DNA of 51,484 nucleotides from a bacterium (GTDB lineage Bacteria; Bacteroidota; Ignavibacteria; Kapaibacteriales; Kapaibacteriaceae): positions 1 to 51,484 of the forward strand of contig JANJTN010000128.1 of the NCBI GenBank assembly GCA_024711065.1, read 5' to 3'. Below, one piece after another: positions 10,414 to 20,120 of this stretch (position 1 is its first letter; each line of letters opens with the position of its first letter). Made by a program: the position numbers and the translations under genes. The notes beneath the pieces are model-generated. The model did no database searches and was not told where the DNA came from. It saw only the letters and a program-made list of their open reading frames with translations.

Positions 10414-10707
10414 TTACTTCGCGCGTTCGATGATCTCAACCAGTGCCCAGCGCTTGCGTGCGCTCAACGGACGGCTCTCGACAACCTTTACGGTGTCGCC
10501 GATGTTGCAGTCGTTGTTCTCATCATGCGCCATGACCTTCTTGGTCTGCTTGTAGTATCGCTTGTAGATCGGATGAGCCACCTGGCGCTCGATGCTGACC
10601 ACGATGGTCTTGTCGGCCTTGTTGCTCACAACCTTGCCGATCCGGACTTTCTTGCGTCCGGTTTCCGGCGTCGTCGATGCTGTCGTTGCGTCTGCCATGT
10701 CTGTCAT
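10414..10707 (-). CDS. rpsQ: 30S ribosomal protein S17
   Basis: [50 protein letters not shown]. Confidence 0.95.
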   Translation of the reverse strand: MTDMADATTASTTPETGRKKVRIGKVVSNKADKTIVVSIERQVAHPIYKRYYKQTKKVMAHDENNDCNIGDTVKVVESRPLSARKRWALVEIIERAK

Positions 10708-10712
10708 CCGAT

Positions 10713-10919
10713 TCAGTTGCTGGTGTTCTTGCGTTGGTGCAGGATGGTTTTCATCCGTGCAATGTCCTTGCGGATCGTCTTCAGGCTTGCGGTGTTGTCC
10801 AGCTGGCCAAGGGTCCGCTGGAACCGAAGACGGGTGATGCTTTCCTCGGCGTCGGCCAGGAAGGTCTCAAGTTCTTCGGTCGTGAGGCTACGTAGGTCCT
10901 CTGCTTTACGAGCTTTCAT
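10713..10919 (-). CDS. rpmC: 50S ribosomal protein L29
   Basis: Start trimmed to [40 protein letters not shown]. Confidence 0.93.
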   Translation of the reverse strand: MKARKAEDLRSLTTEELETFLADAEESITRLRFQRTLGQLDNTASLKTIRKDIARMKTILHQRKNTSN

Positions 10920-10921
10920 GA

Positions 10922-11341
10922 TCAGGCCCCCAGATCGACACGTTGAACGAACTTGCATTTGATCGGCAGCTTGTGCGAGGCGAGGCGAACGGCTTCTTGT
11001 GCGCGCTCACGCGACACACCGTCGATCTCGAACAACACGCGGCCCGGCTTCACCACGGCTACCCAGAGTTCCGGGTTGCCTTTCCCCGATCCCATTCGCG
11101 TCTCGGCCGGCTTCTTGGTCACAGGCTTGTCCGGATAGATCCGGATCCACACCTTGCCGTCGCGACGCAGGTAGCGGTTGATGGCGATACGAGCGGACTC
11201 GATCTGGCGGTTGGTGATCCATGCACCTTCCAAAGCCTTCAGGCCGAACGAGCCAAACGCTACGGTGGAGCCACGATAGGCCTTGCCACGGCGGCGACCA
11301 CGCTGGGTCTTACGGTGCTTTACTCTCTTCGGGATGAGCAT
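10922..11341 (-). CDS. rplP: 50S ribosomal protein L16
   Basis: [53 protein letters not shown]. Confidence 0.97.
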   Translation of the reverse strand: MLIPKRVKHRKTQRGRRRGKAYRGSTVAFGSFGLKALEGAWITNRQIESARIAINRYLRRDGKVWIRIYPDKPVTKKPAETRMGSGKGNPELWVAVVKPGRVLFEIDGVSRERAQEAVRLASHKLPIKCKFVQRVDLGA

Positions 11342-11362
11342 TACGGTTTCCTAACTGTCTGC

Positions 11363-12010
11363 TTACTTCTCGTTGTTCTGTTGCTTGCCGATCACATCGC
11401 CACGGCAGATCCATACTTTCACGCCGATCGATCCGTAGACCGTCTCGGCACGTCCCTGAGCATAGTCGATGTCCGAGCGGAGTGTGTGCAGCGGAACGCG
11501 GCCTTCCTTGTACTGCTCCGTGCGCGACATGTCGGCGCCACCAAGGCGACCCGAGCACATCACCCGCACGCCTTCAGCCCCAACTCGCATCGTGCTGCTC
11601 ACAGCGTTCTTCATGGCGCGTCGGAAGGAGATCCGCCCCTCAAGCTGAGCAGCGATGTTGTCGGCCACCAGCTGGGCATCCAGTTCCGGTCGCTTGATCT
11701 CGCTGATCAACACCTTCACATCACGCTTGGTGAGCTTCCGCAGCTCTTCTTCCAATTGGTTGATGTCCTTGCCGGAACGACCAATGATCACACCTGGACG
11801 CGACGTGTTGATCGTGATGCGCAGCTGCTTGGCAGTACGCTCTACGATCACACGGGCAACGCCGGCCTTCTTGAGACGATTCTTGATGTAGTTGCGAACC
11901 ATCAGGTCTTCCTGAAGCTTCTCAGCTACGTTCTTCTCGTCGAACCAATTGGCGTCCCACTGGCGAATGATGCCAAGACGCAATCCGATAGGGTTGGACT
12001 TCTGACCCAC
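11363..12010 (-). CDS. rpsC: 30S ribosomal protein S3
   Basis: MGQKSNPIGLRLGIIRQWDANWF; KH domain TSRPGVIIGRSGKDINQLEEEL. Confidence 0.97.
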   Translation of the reverse strand: MGQKSNPIGLRLGIIRQWDANWFDEKNVAEKLQEDLMVRNYIKNRLKKAGVARVIVERTAKQLRITINTSRPGVIIGRSGKDINQLEEELRKLTKRDVKVLISEIKRPELDAQLVADNIAAQLEGRISFRRAMKNAVSSTMRVGAEGVRVMCSGRLGGADMSRTEQYKEGRVPLHTLRSDIDYAQGRAETVYGSIGVKVWICRGDVIGKQQNNEK

Positions 12011-12025
12011 TTGAAGATTCTCCGC

Positions 12026-12364
12026 TTACTGTTTCGTAGTGACGACGATGGTGAGATGATGAGAGCGCTTCCGAATCCGGTACGCGCGACCCATCGGTGC
12101 CGGGGAGATCCGCTTCATCGTCGGTCCTGGATCCACAAAGGCCTCCTTGACGACGATCGACTCGGGATCGATCCCTGCATCCTTTTGCGTCAGGTTGTTG
12201 ATCGCCGACTTCAACGTCAGTACGGCATCAGTTGCCGCATGCTTGTCCGAGAACTGCAGGATATTCAATGCTTCCTGCGCGGACTTGCCACGGATCAGGT
12301 CTACGATCAACCGCATCTTCCGCGGTGATGATCGAGTATGCTTCTTGACGGCGCGTGCTTCCAT
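12026..12364 (-). CDS. rplV: 50S ribosomal protein L22
   Basis: SSPRKMRLIVDLIRGKSAQEALNIL...GPTMKRISPAPMGRAYRIRKRSHHLTIVV. Confidence 0.96.
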   Translation of the reverse strand: MEARAVKKHTRSSPRKMRLIVDLIRGKSAQEALNILQFSDKHAATDAVLTLKSAINNLTQKDAGIDPESIVVKEAFVDPGPTMKRISPAPMGRAYRIRKRSHHLTIVVTTKQ

Positions 12365-12373
12365 CGTACGTCC

Positions 12374-12661
12374 TTATCTCTTGCCTGTTTTCAGATCTTT
12401 CCGGTTGCCAGAGTGCCCTCGATACGTACGCGTCGGGGCGAATTCTCCAAGCTTGTGACCGACCATGTTCTCGGTCACATATACCGGGATGAATTTGTTG
12501 CCGTTATGCACGGCGAACGTGTGTCCCACAAAGTCGGGACTGATCGTCGACGCCCGAGACCAGGTCTTCACGACCGTCTTCTTGCTCTGAGCGTTCAGCT
12601 CTTCGACCTTGCGCATCAGCTTGAAGCTGATGAACGGTTCCTTTTTGAGGGAACGTGGCAT
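12374..12661 (-). CDS. rpsS: 30S ribosomal protein S19
   Basis: [11 protein letters not shown]...[51 protein letters not shown]. Confidence 0.97.
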   Translation of the reverse strand: MPRSLKKEPFISFKLMRKVEELNAQSKKTVVKTWSRASTISPDFVGHTFAVHNGNKFIPVYVTENMVGHKLGEFAPTRTYRGHSGNRKDLKTGKR

Positions 12662-12679
12662 AGTGTCCTACTCCTGTCC

Positions 12680-13516
12680 TTAAGCGTTACGACGACGGAT
12701 GATCATTTCACTCGAAGCCTTCTTCTTGCTTCGTGTCTTCTGACCCTTGGCCAGCTGACCCCACGGCGAACGTGGGTGCTTGCGGCCACCGCCAGATTTC
12801 GAGCGGCCTTCACCACCACCGTTCGGGTGGTCGATCGGGTTGCGAGCCATACCACGCGTGAGCGGGCGAACACCCAACCAGCGCTTGCGGCCTGCCTTGC
12901 CATACAGAATGTTCTCGTGCGTGGTGTTGCTCACCACACCCAGCGTAGCCATGCACTCGGCCGGGACCATGCGGATCTCGCCCGAAGGAAGCTTCAGCTG
13001 GGCACGATCGCCATCCACACCCACGAACTGCGCCGACGTGCCGGCGGAGCGCACCATCTGACCGCCCTTGCCGGGCTTCATCTCGATGTTGTGCACGAAC
13101 ATGCCCACAGGGATCGACCGCAGCGGCATGGCGTTTCCGTCACGCAGCTCCGAGCCGGCTCCACTCATCAGCACGTCGCCAACCTTCACCTTGTCCGGTG
13201 CCAGGATGTAGCGCTTCTCGCCATCTTCATACTGCAGCAAGGCGATACGGCAGGTACGGTTCGGATCGTACTCGATCGTCATGACCGTGGCCTTCATGCC
13301 CGTCTTGTTGCGCTTGAAGTCGATCTTGCGGTACATCCGCTTGTGTCCACCACCACGGTGGCGCGAAGTGATGCGACCGGTGTTGTTCCGTCCACCCGAC
13401 TTCCGCAGCGGCTCGATCAGAGACTTCTCCGGCTTGCTTGCCGTGATCTCTTCGAACGTGCTCACGCTGTAGAATCGTGTGCCCGGCGTGATCGGTTTGA
13501 GTGTTCTGGTAGCCAT
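12680..13516 (-). CDS. rplB: 50S ribosomal protein L2
   Basis: [48 protein letters not shown]. Confidence 0.97.
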   Translation of the reverse strand: MATRTLKPITPGTRFYSVSTFEEITASKPEKSLIEPLRKSGGRNNTGRITSRHRGGGHKRMYRKIDFKRNKTGMKATVMTIEYDPNRTCRIALLQYEDGEKRYILAPDKVKVGDVLMSGAGSELRDGNAMPLRSIPVGMFVHNIEMKPGKGGQMVRSAGTSAQFVGVDGDRAQLKLPSGEIRMVPAECMATLGVVSNTTHENILYGKAGRKRWLGVRPLTRGMARNPIDHPNGGGEGRSKSGGGRKHPRSPWGQLAKGQKTRSKKKASSEMIIRRRNA

Positions 13517-13567
13517 CGTTGATTATTCTCCGTTAACTGTCGTAGAAAGGAGCCTGATCCGAGGGGA

Positions 13568-13870
13568 TCAGTCCTCTGCTCCCTCGCCCGACACAATATC
13601 GATCGTCTGTCCGGCCTTCAGCGTCACATAGGCCTTCTTCTTCAGATTGGTTCTCCCGATCTGCCAACCGCGACGGGTGTAGCGCGACTTGACCTTGCCC
13701 TTCAAGCGAACCGTGCGCACGCTTACCGCGTCCACATCGAACATCTGCTTGATAGCGGCCTTGATCTGGATCTTGTTGGCCGAAGGATCCACTTCGAAGA
13801 CATATTGATTCAAGTGGCCGACCTTCGTGGCCTTCTCGGTCAGGACCGGTGCTTTCAAGACGGTGATCAC
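13568..13870 (-). CDS. rplW: 50S ribosomal protein L23
   Basis: VLKAPVLTEKATKVGHLNQYVFEVDPSANKIQIKAAIKQMFDVDAVSVRTV. Confidence 0.95.
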   Translation of the reverse strand: MITVLKAPVLTEKATKVGHLNQYVFEVDPSANKIQIKAAIKQMFDVDAVSVRTVRLKGKVKSRYTRRGWQIGRTNLKKKAYVTLKAGQTIDIVSGEGAED

Positions 13871-14511
13871 TTGGCACCTCCCTTGGTTTCACCGAACGAG
13901 TTCTCCAGCGTGCTCAGTGCACTCTTGAAGATCACCACGGTGCTGTGGTTCAAGACATCGTAGGCCGAGATCTTGTCCGCCGGGAACGTGGTCACGTTCG
14001 GAATGTTCCGAGCCGAAAGCACGATCGTGCGATCCGTCTGCGGCAGCAGCATCAAAACTTTCTTGCCACCAACGTTGATGGCATTCAGGATCGTTGCCAC
14101 GTCCTTCGTCTTCGGCGCGTCCAGGTTGAAGTCTTCAACGACCACTACACTGTTCTCGCGAGCACGAAGCGACAGCGCCGACTTCCGAGCCAAACGCTTC
14201 ACCTTCAGCGGGAGGTCCACCGAATAGAGGTGCGGCTTCGGGCCGTGGATCGTAGCTCCACCCGGTAGCAGAGGCGAACGGCTGGAACCACGGCGTGCTC
14301 CGCCAGTGCCCTTCTGCTTGAATGGCTTCTTGCCACCGCCGCTGACCTCGCTACGACCTTTGGTCTTATGCGTGCCCTGCCGACGACTGGCCAGGTACGA
14401 GCGAACAGCCTGATACATGGCATGTTCGTTCGGTTCGATGCCGAAGACCGATGCCGGCAGCTCGATCGAGCCCGCCTTGGTACCGTCCTTCGTGAGTACA
14501 TCAACTGTCAT
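13867..14511 (-). CDS. rplD: 50S ribosomal protein L4
   Basis: RQGTHKTKGRSEVSGGGKKPFKQKGTGGARRGSSRSPLLPGGATIHGP. Confidence 0.96.
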   Translation of the reverse strand: MTVDVLTKDGTKAGSIELPASVFGIEPNEHAMYQAVRSYLASRRQGTHKTKGRSEVSGGGKKPFKQKGTGGARRGSSRSPLLPGGATIHGPKPHLYSVDLPLKVKRLARKSALSLRARENSVVVVEDFNLDAPKTKDVATILNAINVGGKKVLMLLPQTDRTIVLSARNIPNVTTFPADKISAYDVLNHSTVVIFKSALSTLENSFGETKGGAK

Positions 14512-14524
14512 GATGATCTTCTTC

Positions 14525-15145
14525 TTAAAGCTTTACGATTTCGACCACGGAGTTCATCGCTCCGGGGATGCTTCCTTTGATGATCAGGAGGTTCTCCTCC
14601 GGGATCACCTGAAGCACCGTGAGATTGCGGACGGTGACACGCTTGCCACCCATGCGGCCTGCCATCTTCATCCCTTTGAAGACTCGGGACGGGAAGGACG
14701 ACGAACCGATCGAACCAGGGGCACGCGGACGGTCGCTCTGACCGTGCGTAGACATACCAACACCACCGAAGTGGTGGCGGCGTACCACCCCCTGAAAGCC
14801 TTTGCCCTTGCCGTCTGCCGAGACCTTGATCTTGTCTCCAACAGCGAAGTTCTCCACGGTCAGCACGTCTCCGTTCGCCACCTGGTCGACCAGCTGACGG
14901 AACTCTTTGAGATGCCGGTGTGGCTGCACATCGTGCTTGGCAAAATGACCGGCTTCCGGACGATTGATCTTCCGCTCAGGGAGTACGTCGTACCCGATCT
15001 GAACGGCGTCGTATCCGTCATTGTCCTTGGTCTTGATCTGCACGACCGGGCACGGACCAGCCTCGATCACGGTACACGGCACGAATGTGCCGTCTTCCGT
15101 GAACACGCTCGTCATCCCGAGCTTGCGTCCAAGTATTGCGCTCAT
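14525..15145 (-). CDS. rplC: 50S ribosomal protein L3
   Basis: MSAILGRKLGMTSVFTEDG...GSIGSSSFPSRVFKGMKMAGRMGGKRVTVRNL. Confidence 0.96.
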   Translation of the reverse strand: MSAILGRKLGMTSVFTEDGTFVPCTVIEAGPCPVVQIKTKDNDGYDAVQIGYDVLPERKINRPEAGHFAKHDVQPHRHLKEFRQLVDQVANGDVLTVENFAVGDKIKVSADGKGKGFQGVVRRHHFGGVGMSTHGQSDRPRAPGSIGSSSFPSRVFKGMKMAGRMGGKRVTVRNLTVLQVIPEENLLIIKGSIPGAMNSVVEIVKL

Positions 15146-15156
15146 GACTATTATTC

Positions 15157-15465
15157 CTAGACTTTCACTTCCACATCAACGCCTGCCGGCAGCTCCAGGC
15201 GCATGAGCGCGTCGATCGTCTTCTGCGTCGAGCTGAAGATGTCGATCAGGCGCTTGTGCACCCGGGCCTCGAATTGCTCGCGCGACTTCTTGTCCACGTG
15301 CGGCGACCGAAGCACCGTGTATACGGAACGCTCGGTCGGAAGCGGGATCGGACCAGAGATCACGGCTCCCGTTTGTTTAACTGTGCGGACAATTCGCTCC
15401 GCGGATCGGTCGATCAGGTTGTGATCGTACGAGCGAAGCTTGATGCGAATCCGTTGCGTAGCCAC
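15157..15465 (-). CDS. rpsJ: 30S ribosomal protein S10
   Basis: [62 protein letters not shown]. Confidence 0.97.
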   Translation of the reverse strand: MATQRIRIKLRSYDHNLIDRSAERIVRTVKQTGAVISGPIPLPTERSVYTVLRSPHVDKKSREQFEARVHKRLIDIFSSTQKTIDALMRLELPAGVDVEVKV

Positions 15466-15498
15466 TCGTTTGTTCTCCCTGTTGGGTTCTCTGAGACA

Positions 15499-15529
15499 GA
15501 AAGAGGGAAGGGGCCCCCCTCCCTCTTTC
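15499..15529 (-). terminator. Hairpin between tuf and rpsJ (terminator or S10-operon attenuator)
   Basis: 10-bp inverted repeat GAAAGAGGGA...TCCCTCTTTC with a G/C-rich centre; weak T-tail on the minus strand. Confidence 0.55.
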
Positions 15530-15549
15530 CATGCTCTAGTGTTGATTCG

Positions 15550-16755
15550 TTATTCGAGGACCTCGGTCACAACGCCTGCACCCACCGTGCGGCCGCCTTC
15601 GCGAATAGCGAAGCGCAGACCGGCATCCATGGCCACCGGGGTGATGAGTTCCACTTCCAGATTGTCGATGTTGTCGCCAGGCATGATCATCTCAACGCCT
15701 GCCGGCAGGTTCAGCACACCCGTCACGTCGGTCGTGCGGAAGTAGAACTGCGGACGATAGCCATTGAAGAACGGGGTGTGACGTCCGCCCTCTTCCTTCT
15801 TCAGCACATAGGCCTGAGCCTTGAACTTGTGGTGCGGGGTGATGGAACCCGGCTTGGCGATCACCATGCCACGCTCGATCTCTTCCTTGTCCACACCACG
15901 CAGCAGCAGACCAACGTTGTCGCCAGCTTGGCCCTGATCGAGCAGCTTGCGGAACATCTCGATACCGGTCACGGTGGACTTCTTCTGAAGACCAAAGCCA
16001 ACGATCTCGACTTCTTCGTTCACGTTGATGATGCCACGCTCGATACGACCGGTACCCACCGTGCCACGACCCGTGATCGAGAACACGTCCTCGACCGGCA
16101 TCAGGAACGGCTTGTCCACATCGCGCTCCGGCGTCGGAACGTAGGTGTCCACGGCGTCCATCAGCTCATAGACACTCTGCATGTCGGCATGATCCGCTGC
16201 GGCGCCGCTCGATGCAGCCTCCAGAGCCTTCAGAGCCGAGCCCTTGATGATCGGAATGTCGTCGCCCGGGAATTCGTAGCTGCTCAGCAGCTCGCGGATC
16301 TCGAGTTCAACGAGGTCCACCAGCTCCGGATCGGCGATGTCGACCTTGTTCATGAACACCACGATACGCGGTACGCCTACCTGGCGAGCGAGCAGGATGT
16401 GCTCGCGCGTCTGCGGCATCGGTCCGTCCGTAGCAGCAACCACGAGGATGGCGCCGTCCATCTGAGCAGCACCCGTGATCATGTTCTTGACATAGTCAGC
16501 GTGGCCAGGACAGTCAACGTGAGCGTAGTGACGGGCTTCCGTCTCATACTCCACGTGAGCCGTGGCGATCGTGATCCCACGAGCCTTTTCTTCAGGGGCG
16601 TTGTCGATCGAGTCGAACGTACGCTTTTCGGCCAGGCCCTTTGCGGCAAGGCACATGGAAATGGCGGCCGTGAGCGTGGTCTTGCCGTGGTCGACGTGGC
16701 CGATCGTGCCTACGTTCACGTGCGGTTTATTCCGCTCAAATTTCTCTTTGGCCAT
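15550..16755 (-). CDS. tuf: Elongation factor Tu
   Basis: [32 protein letters not shown]; 401 aa. Confidence 0.98.
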   Translation of the reverse strand: MAKEKFERNKPHVNVGTIGHVDHGKTTLTAAISMCLAAKGLAEKRTFDSIDNAPEEKARGITIATAHVEYETEARHYAHVDCPGHADYVKNMITGAAQMDGAILVVAATDGPMPQTREHILLARQVGVPRIVVFMNKVDIADPELVDLVELEIRELLSSYEFPGDDIPIIKGSALKALEAASSGAAADHADMQSVYELMDAVDTYVPTPERDVDKPFLMPVEDVFSITGRGTVGTGRIERGIINVNEEVEIVGFGLQKKSTVTGIEMFRKLLDQGQAGDNVGLLLRGVDKEEIERGMVIAKPGSITPHHKFKAQAYVLKKEEGGRHTPFFNGYRPQFYFRTTDVTGVLNLPAGVEMIMPGDNIDNLEVELITPVAMDAGLRFAIREGGRTVGAGVVTEVLE

Positions 16756-16840
16756 GGTGCAAACTCCTCGGATGCGTTAGGGGTTTGAGTGAATGATTGT
16801 GTGTTGCGTTGTTAAGCGTCGTTGCGATCAGTGCAGAAAA

Positions 16841-16848
16841 CAAAGATA
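16841..16848 (-). promoter_or_regulatory. Candidate Bacteroidota-type -7 element upstream of tuf
   Basis: Minus strand TATCTTTG, matching TAnnTTTG, in the 189-bp fusA-tuf gap; no clear -33 TTTG seen. Confidence 0.45.
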
Positions 16849-16944
16849 CGGAGAGAAATCGGAATAGCCATAACGGACGCACCGATTTCCCGCCGGTTCC
16901 GCGATGGACTCAGCCGGAAGCAATTGTTCTCGTGCACAGGTGCC

Positions 16945-18993
16945 TTAGCGGCCGACGGCGGGTTCGTACCTGTTAAAGGTCATCGTATAGGACCCGCGTC
17001 CCTGCGTCAACGATCGCAACTGCGTCACGTAGCCGAATAGCTGGGACAGCGGTACCAATGCCGTCACAACTTGCAGGATGTCCCGGGATTGGATCCCTTC
17101 TACCCTGCCCATGCGGGAGCTAAGGTCTGCAATGACCTCGCCCACATACTCCTCGGGCGTAACGACCTCGACTTCGAACACCGGCTCCATCAGGATGGGG
17201 CTGGCCTTGCGGACCGCTTCACGAACGGCCATCGAGGCGGAAACGGCATAGGCCGTCTCCGTTGCGTCTTCTTCTTGATATGCCGAGTCTACAAGGACCG
17301 CCACAACATCGATCATGGGGTATCCTGCGATCGGACCAACCTTGAGGGCTTCCAAAGCCCCCTTCTCTGCACTCTTTGCAAACAACTCCGGAAGTACCCC
17401 TGGTTTGAGCTCGTTGCGGAACTCGAGGCCTTTTCCGGCGTCGTTCGGTCGGATCTCCAACGAGACCTGACCGAATTGGTTCTTCCCTGCATTGCTCCGA
17501 ACGAATTCGCCCTGAGCGGTAGCCGTGGAAGAGACCGTCTCTCGAAATGCGACTTGGGGTTTCCCAACCTTCACCGGAATGCCGAACTCTCGCTTCAACC
17601 GGTCAACGATGATCTCGAGATGTAACTCGCCAACACCGCTGATGATGGTCTGGCCAGACTCTGCATCCGTATGGAATCGAAACGTCGGATCTTCTTCAGA
17701 GAGCCGATGTAAGGACTCCGCAAGCTTGTCTTGGTCTGCCAGCGTTTTTGCTTCGATCGCCTGATTGATCACAGGCTCGGCAAAGGTGATGTTCTCCAGG
17801 AGAATTGGCTTCTTGGTGTCGCAGAGCGTGTCGCCGGTTCTGGTGAACCGCAGCGCCGGGATGGCCACAATGTCCCCGGCAAACGCCTCATCCAGCTCGT
17901 CGCGCTTGTTTGCGCGCATCCGAATGATCTTGCCGATGCGCTCCTTCTTCTCTTCGTTGGTCACGTTCAGCACCTGCGTTCCGGTGCTGAGCGATCCGGA
18001 GTAGATGCGGATGAAGGTCAGCCGGCCAACAAAGGGATCCGTGATCACCTTGAAGGCCAGTGCCGAAAACGGCGCATCGTCGTCCGGTGGCCGGGTGTCC
18101 TCTTTGTCAGGATGCTTCACATCGTGCCCGTGCACATGCCCTACGTCCAGCGGCGAAGGAAGGTAGTCTACTACGGCATTCAAGAGTTGTTGCACACCCT
18201 TGTTCTTGAAGGCCGATCCACAAAGGACCGGTGTGATCCGGGAATGCAACGTGGCCTTTCGAAGGGCCGTCTGGATCTCGTGGTTCTGAAGGGTCTCGCC
18301 CGCAAGGTATCGCTCCAGCAGGGCGTCGTCGAACTCGGCAATCGATTCGATCATCACGGTTCGGGCTTCCTCAGCGGCACTGAGCAACTCGGCCGGGATC
18401 GGTTGTTCGTCGAAGTGGATCCCCTGCTCGTTGTCGAACACCAGTGCCTTCATGGTGATCAGATCGATCACTCCGGTAAAGGTGTCCTCGGCCCCATACG
18501 GGATCTGGATCGCTACCGGTGTTGCGCCCAACCGGGCTCGCATCATCTCCAGTACTCGGGAGAAGTTGGCCCCGGGCCGGTCCATCTTGTTCACAAAGGC
18601 AATGCGCGGTACGTGGTACTGCTCTGCCTGATGCCAGACCGTCTCCGACTGCGGCTCTACGCCGGATACTGCACAAAAGAGGGCGATCGCGCCATCCAAC
18701 ACTCGAAGGGATCGTTGAACCTCTGCCGTGAAGTCCACGTGCCCCGGCGTGTCGATGATGTTGATCGTGGTATCGTGCCACTTGGTCGAAACCGCGGCCG
18801 ACGTGATCGTGATGCCACGCTCTTTCTCCTGCTCCATGTAGTCCGTGAAAGCAGTGCCTTCATGAACTTCACCCATGCGATGCAACACACCAGTGTAGAA
18901 CAGGATCCGCTCCGTCGTCGTCGTCTTACCGGCATCAATGTGGGCCATGATGCCGATGTTGCGTACGTGGTCAATGGCGACGGTGCGTGGCAT
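16945..18993 (-). CDS. fusA: Elongation factor G (str-operon copy)
   Basis: 682 aa; [72 protein letters not shown]. Confidence 0.95.
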   Translation of the reverse strand: MPRTVAIDHVRNIGIMAHIDAGKTTTTERILFYTGVLHRMGEVHEGTAFTDYMEQEKERGITITSAAVSTKWHDTTINIIDTPGHVDFTAEVQRSLRVLDGAIALFCAVSGVEPQSETVWHQAEQYHVPRIAFVNKMDRPGANFSRVLEMMRARLGATPVAIQIPYGAEDTFTGVIDLITMKALVFDNEQGIHFDEQPIPAELLSAAEEARTVMIESIAEFDDALLERYLAGETLQNHEIQTALRKATLHSRITPVLCGSAFKNKGVQQLLNAVVDYLPSPLDVGHVHGHDVKHPDKEDTRPPDDDAPFSALAFKVITDPFVGRLTFIRIYSGSLSTGTQVLNVTNEEKKERIGKIIRMRANKRDELDEAFAGDIVAIPALRFTRTGDTLCDTKKPILLENITFAEPVINQAIEAKTLADQDKLAESLHRLSEEDPTFRFHTDAESGQTIISGVGELHLEIIVDRLKREFGIPVKVGKPQVAFRETVSSTATAQGEFVRSNAGKNQFGQVSLEIRPNDAGKGLEFRNELKPGVLPELFAKSAEKGALEALKVGPIAGYPMIDVVAVLVDSAYQEEDATETAYAVSASMAVREAVRKASPILMEPVFEVEVVTPEEYVGEVIADLSSRMGRVEGIQSRDILQVVTALVPLSQLFGYVTQLRSLTQGRGSYTMTFNRYEPAVGR

Positions 18994-19041
18994 GGTCGTC
19001 GTTGGAAAACTCCAGTCGTGTCAAAGAACGATATCGAACGT

Positions 19042-19509
19042 TTACCAGCGGAAGTGAGAGAAGGCGCGGTTGGCATCGGCCATCCGGTGCATCTCGTCAC
19101 GACGCTTAATGGCCCCGCCTTCACCGTTGGCGGCAGCCTGGATCTCACTTGCAAGTTTGGACGCCATCGAACGATCACGGCGATCCAGAGCATACTTCTT
19201 CAGCCAACGAATGGCCAAGGCCACCCGTCGCTCCTCGCGCACTTCCATCGGCACCTGATACGTGGCACCACCAACGCGGCGCGGACGGATCTCGACCGCC
19301 GGTGCCACATTGGCCATGGCCTTACGGAACACCTCCAACGGGTCTTCCTTGGTCTTCGATGCAATGATGTCCATCGCGTCGTACACACAGGCACGGGCCG
19401 TAGCCTTCTTGCCGTCTTCCATGATGATGTTCACGAACTGCGCCAACACCACGTCATTGAACCGCGGGTCCGGCGTTACGCGTCGCTTTTCTGCTCTTTT
19501 CTTGCGCAT
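19042..19509 (-). CDS. rpsG: 30S ribosomal protein S7
   Basis: MRKKRAEKRRVTPDPRFNDVVLAQFVNIIMEDGKKATA...MAEANRAFSHFRW-like C-terminus. Confidence 0.97.
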   Translation of the reverse strand: MRKKRAEKRRVTPDPRFNDVVLAQFVNIIMEDGKKATARACVYDAMDIIASKTKEDPLEVFRKAMANVAPAVEIRPRRVGGATYQVPMEVREERRVALAIRWLKKYALDRRDRSMASKLASEIQAAANGEGGAIKRRDEMHRMADANRAFSHFRW

Positions 19510-19547
19510 GTCGATCTATTCTACTGAGTGTCGTATTCAGATGGAGA

Positions 19548-19931
19548 TTACTTACCGCCGGCCTTCGGACGCTTGGCGCCGTACTTGGAACGCGCTTGCA
19601 TGCGCTTGGCCACGCCCTGCGTGTCGGCCGCACCACGTACGATGTGATACCGTACACCCGGCAGGTCCTTGATCCTGCCACCGCGGATCAACACGATGGA
19701 GTGCTCCTGCAGGTTGTGCCCTTCTCCCGGAATGTAGGCCGTAACCTCGATGCCGTTGGTCAGACGCACACGGGCCACCTTGCGAAGCGCCGAGTTCGGC
19801 TTCTTCGGTGTGGTGGTGTACACACGCGTACAGACGCCCCGCTTCTGCGGGCAGGACTGCAACGCCGGAGACTTGCTCTTCTCGACGATGACTTTGCGGC
19901 CCTTGCGGACCAGTTGGCTCATGGTTGGCAT
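19548..19931 (-). CDS. rpsL: 30S ribosomal protein S12
   Basis: Start trimmed to [51 protein letters not shown]. Confidence 0.97.
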   Translation of the reverse strand: MPTMSQLVRKGRKVIVEKSKSPALQSCPQKRGVCTRVYTTTPKKPNSALRKVARVRLTNGIEVTAYIPGEGHNLQEHSIVLIRGGRIKDLPGVRYHIVRGAADTQGVAKRMQARSKYGAKRPKAGGK

Positions 19932-20022
19932 TCGTTCTTGCCTTCGTGATTCGTTGCGTTCGTAGACAGGTTGAGAGACGCTACAAGGCGCATAGGGGGC
20001 ACCTATGCACCAGTAGAGCTGA

Positions 20023-20054
20023 CAAAAGTACGGGGCGGAAGCGGCATTTGCAAA
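20023..20054 (-). promoter_or_regulatory. Candidate Bacteroidota-type promoter of rpsL/str-S10 operon
   Basis: Minus strand 5'-TTTG-N20-TACTTTTG (TTTG at 20054-20051, TACTTTTG at 20030-20023). Confidence 0.6.
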
Positions 20055-20120
20055 TACCACGTCCGCCCGACGTCAAGTTTGGTAAGGGGCTCGCCAGATG
20101 TACACCGCGCCGGCTGCCGC

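Noticed and set aside
17731-19527. 598-aa plus-strand ORF across fusA and rpsG
   Set aside because: Antisense shadow ORF crossing two certain genes.
19932-20060. 43-aa N-terminal extension of rpsL
   Set aside because: S12 starts conventionally at [13 protein letters not shown]; the extension would overlap the predicted promoter and leader hairpin.
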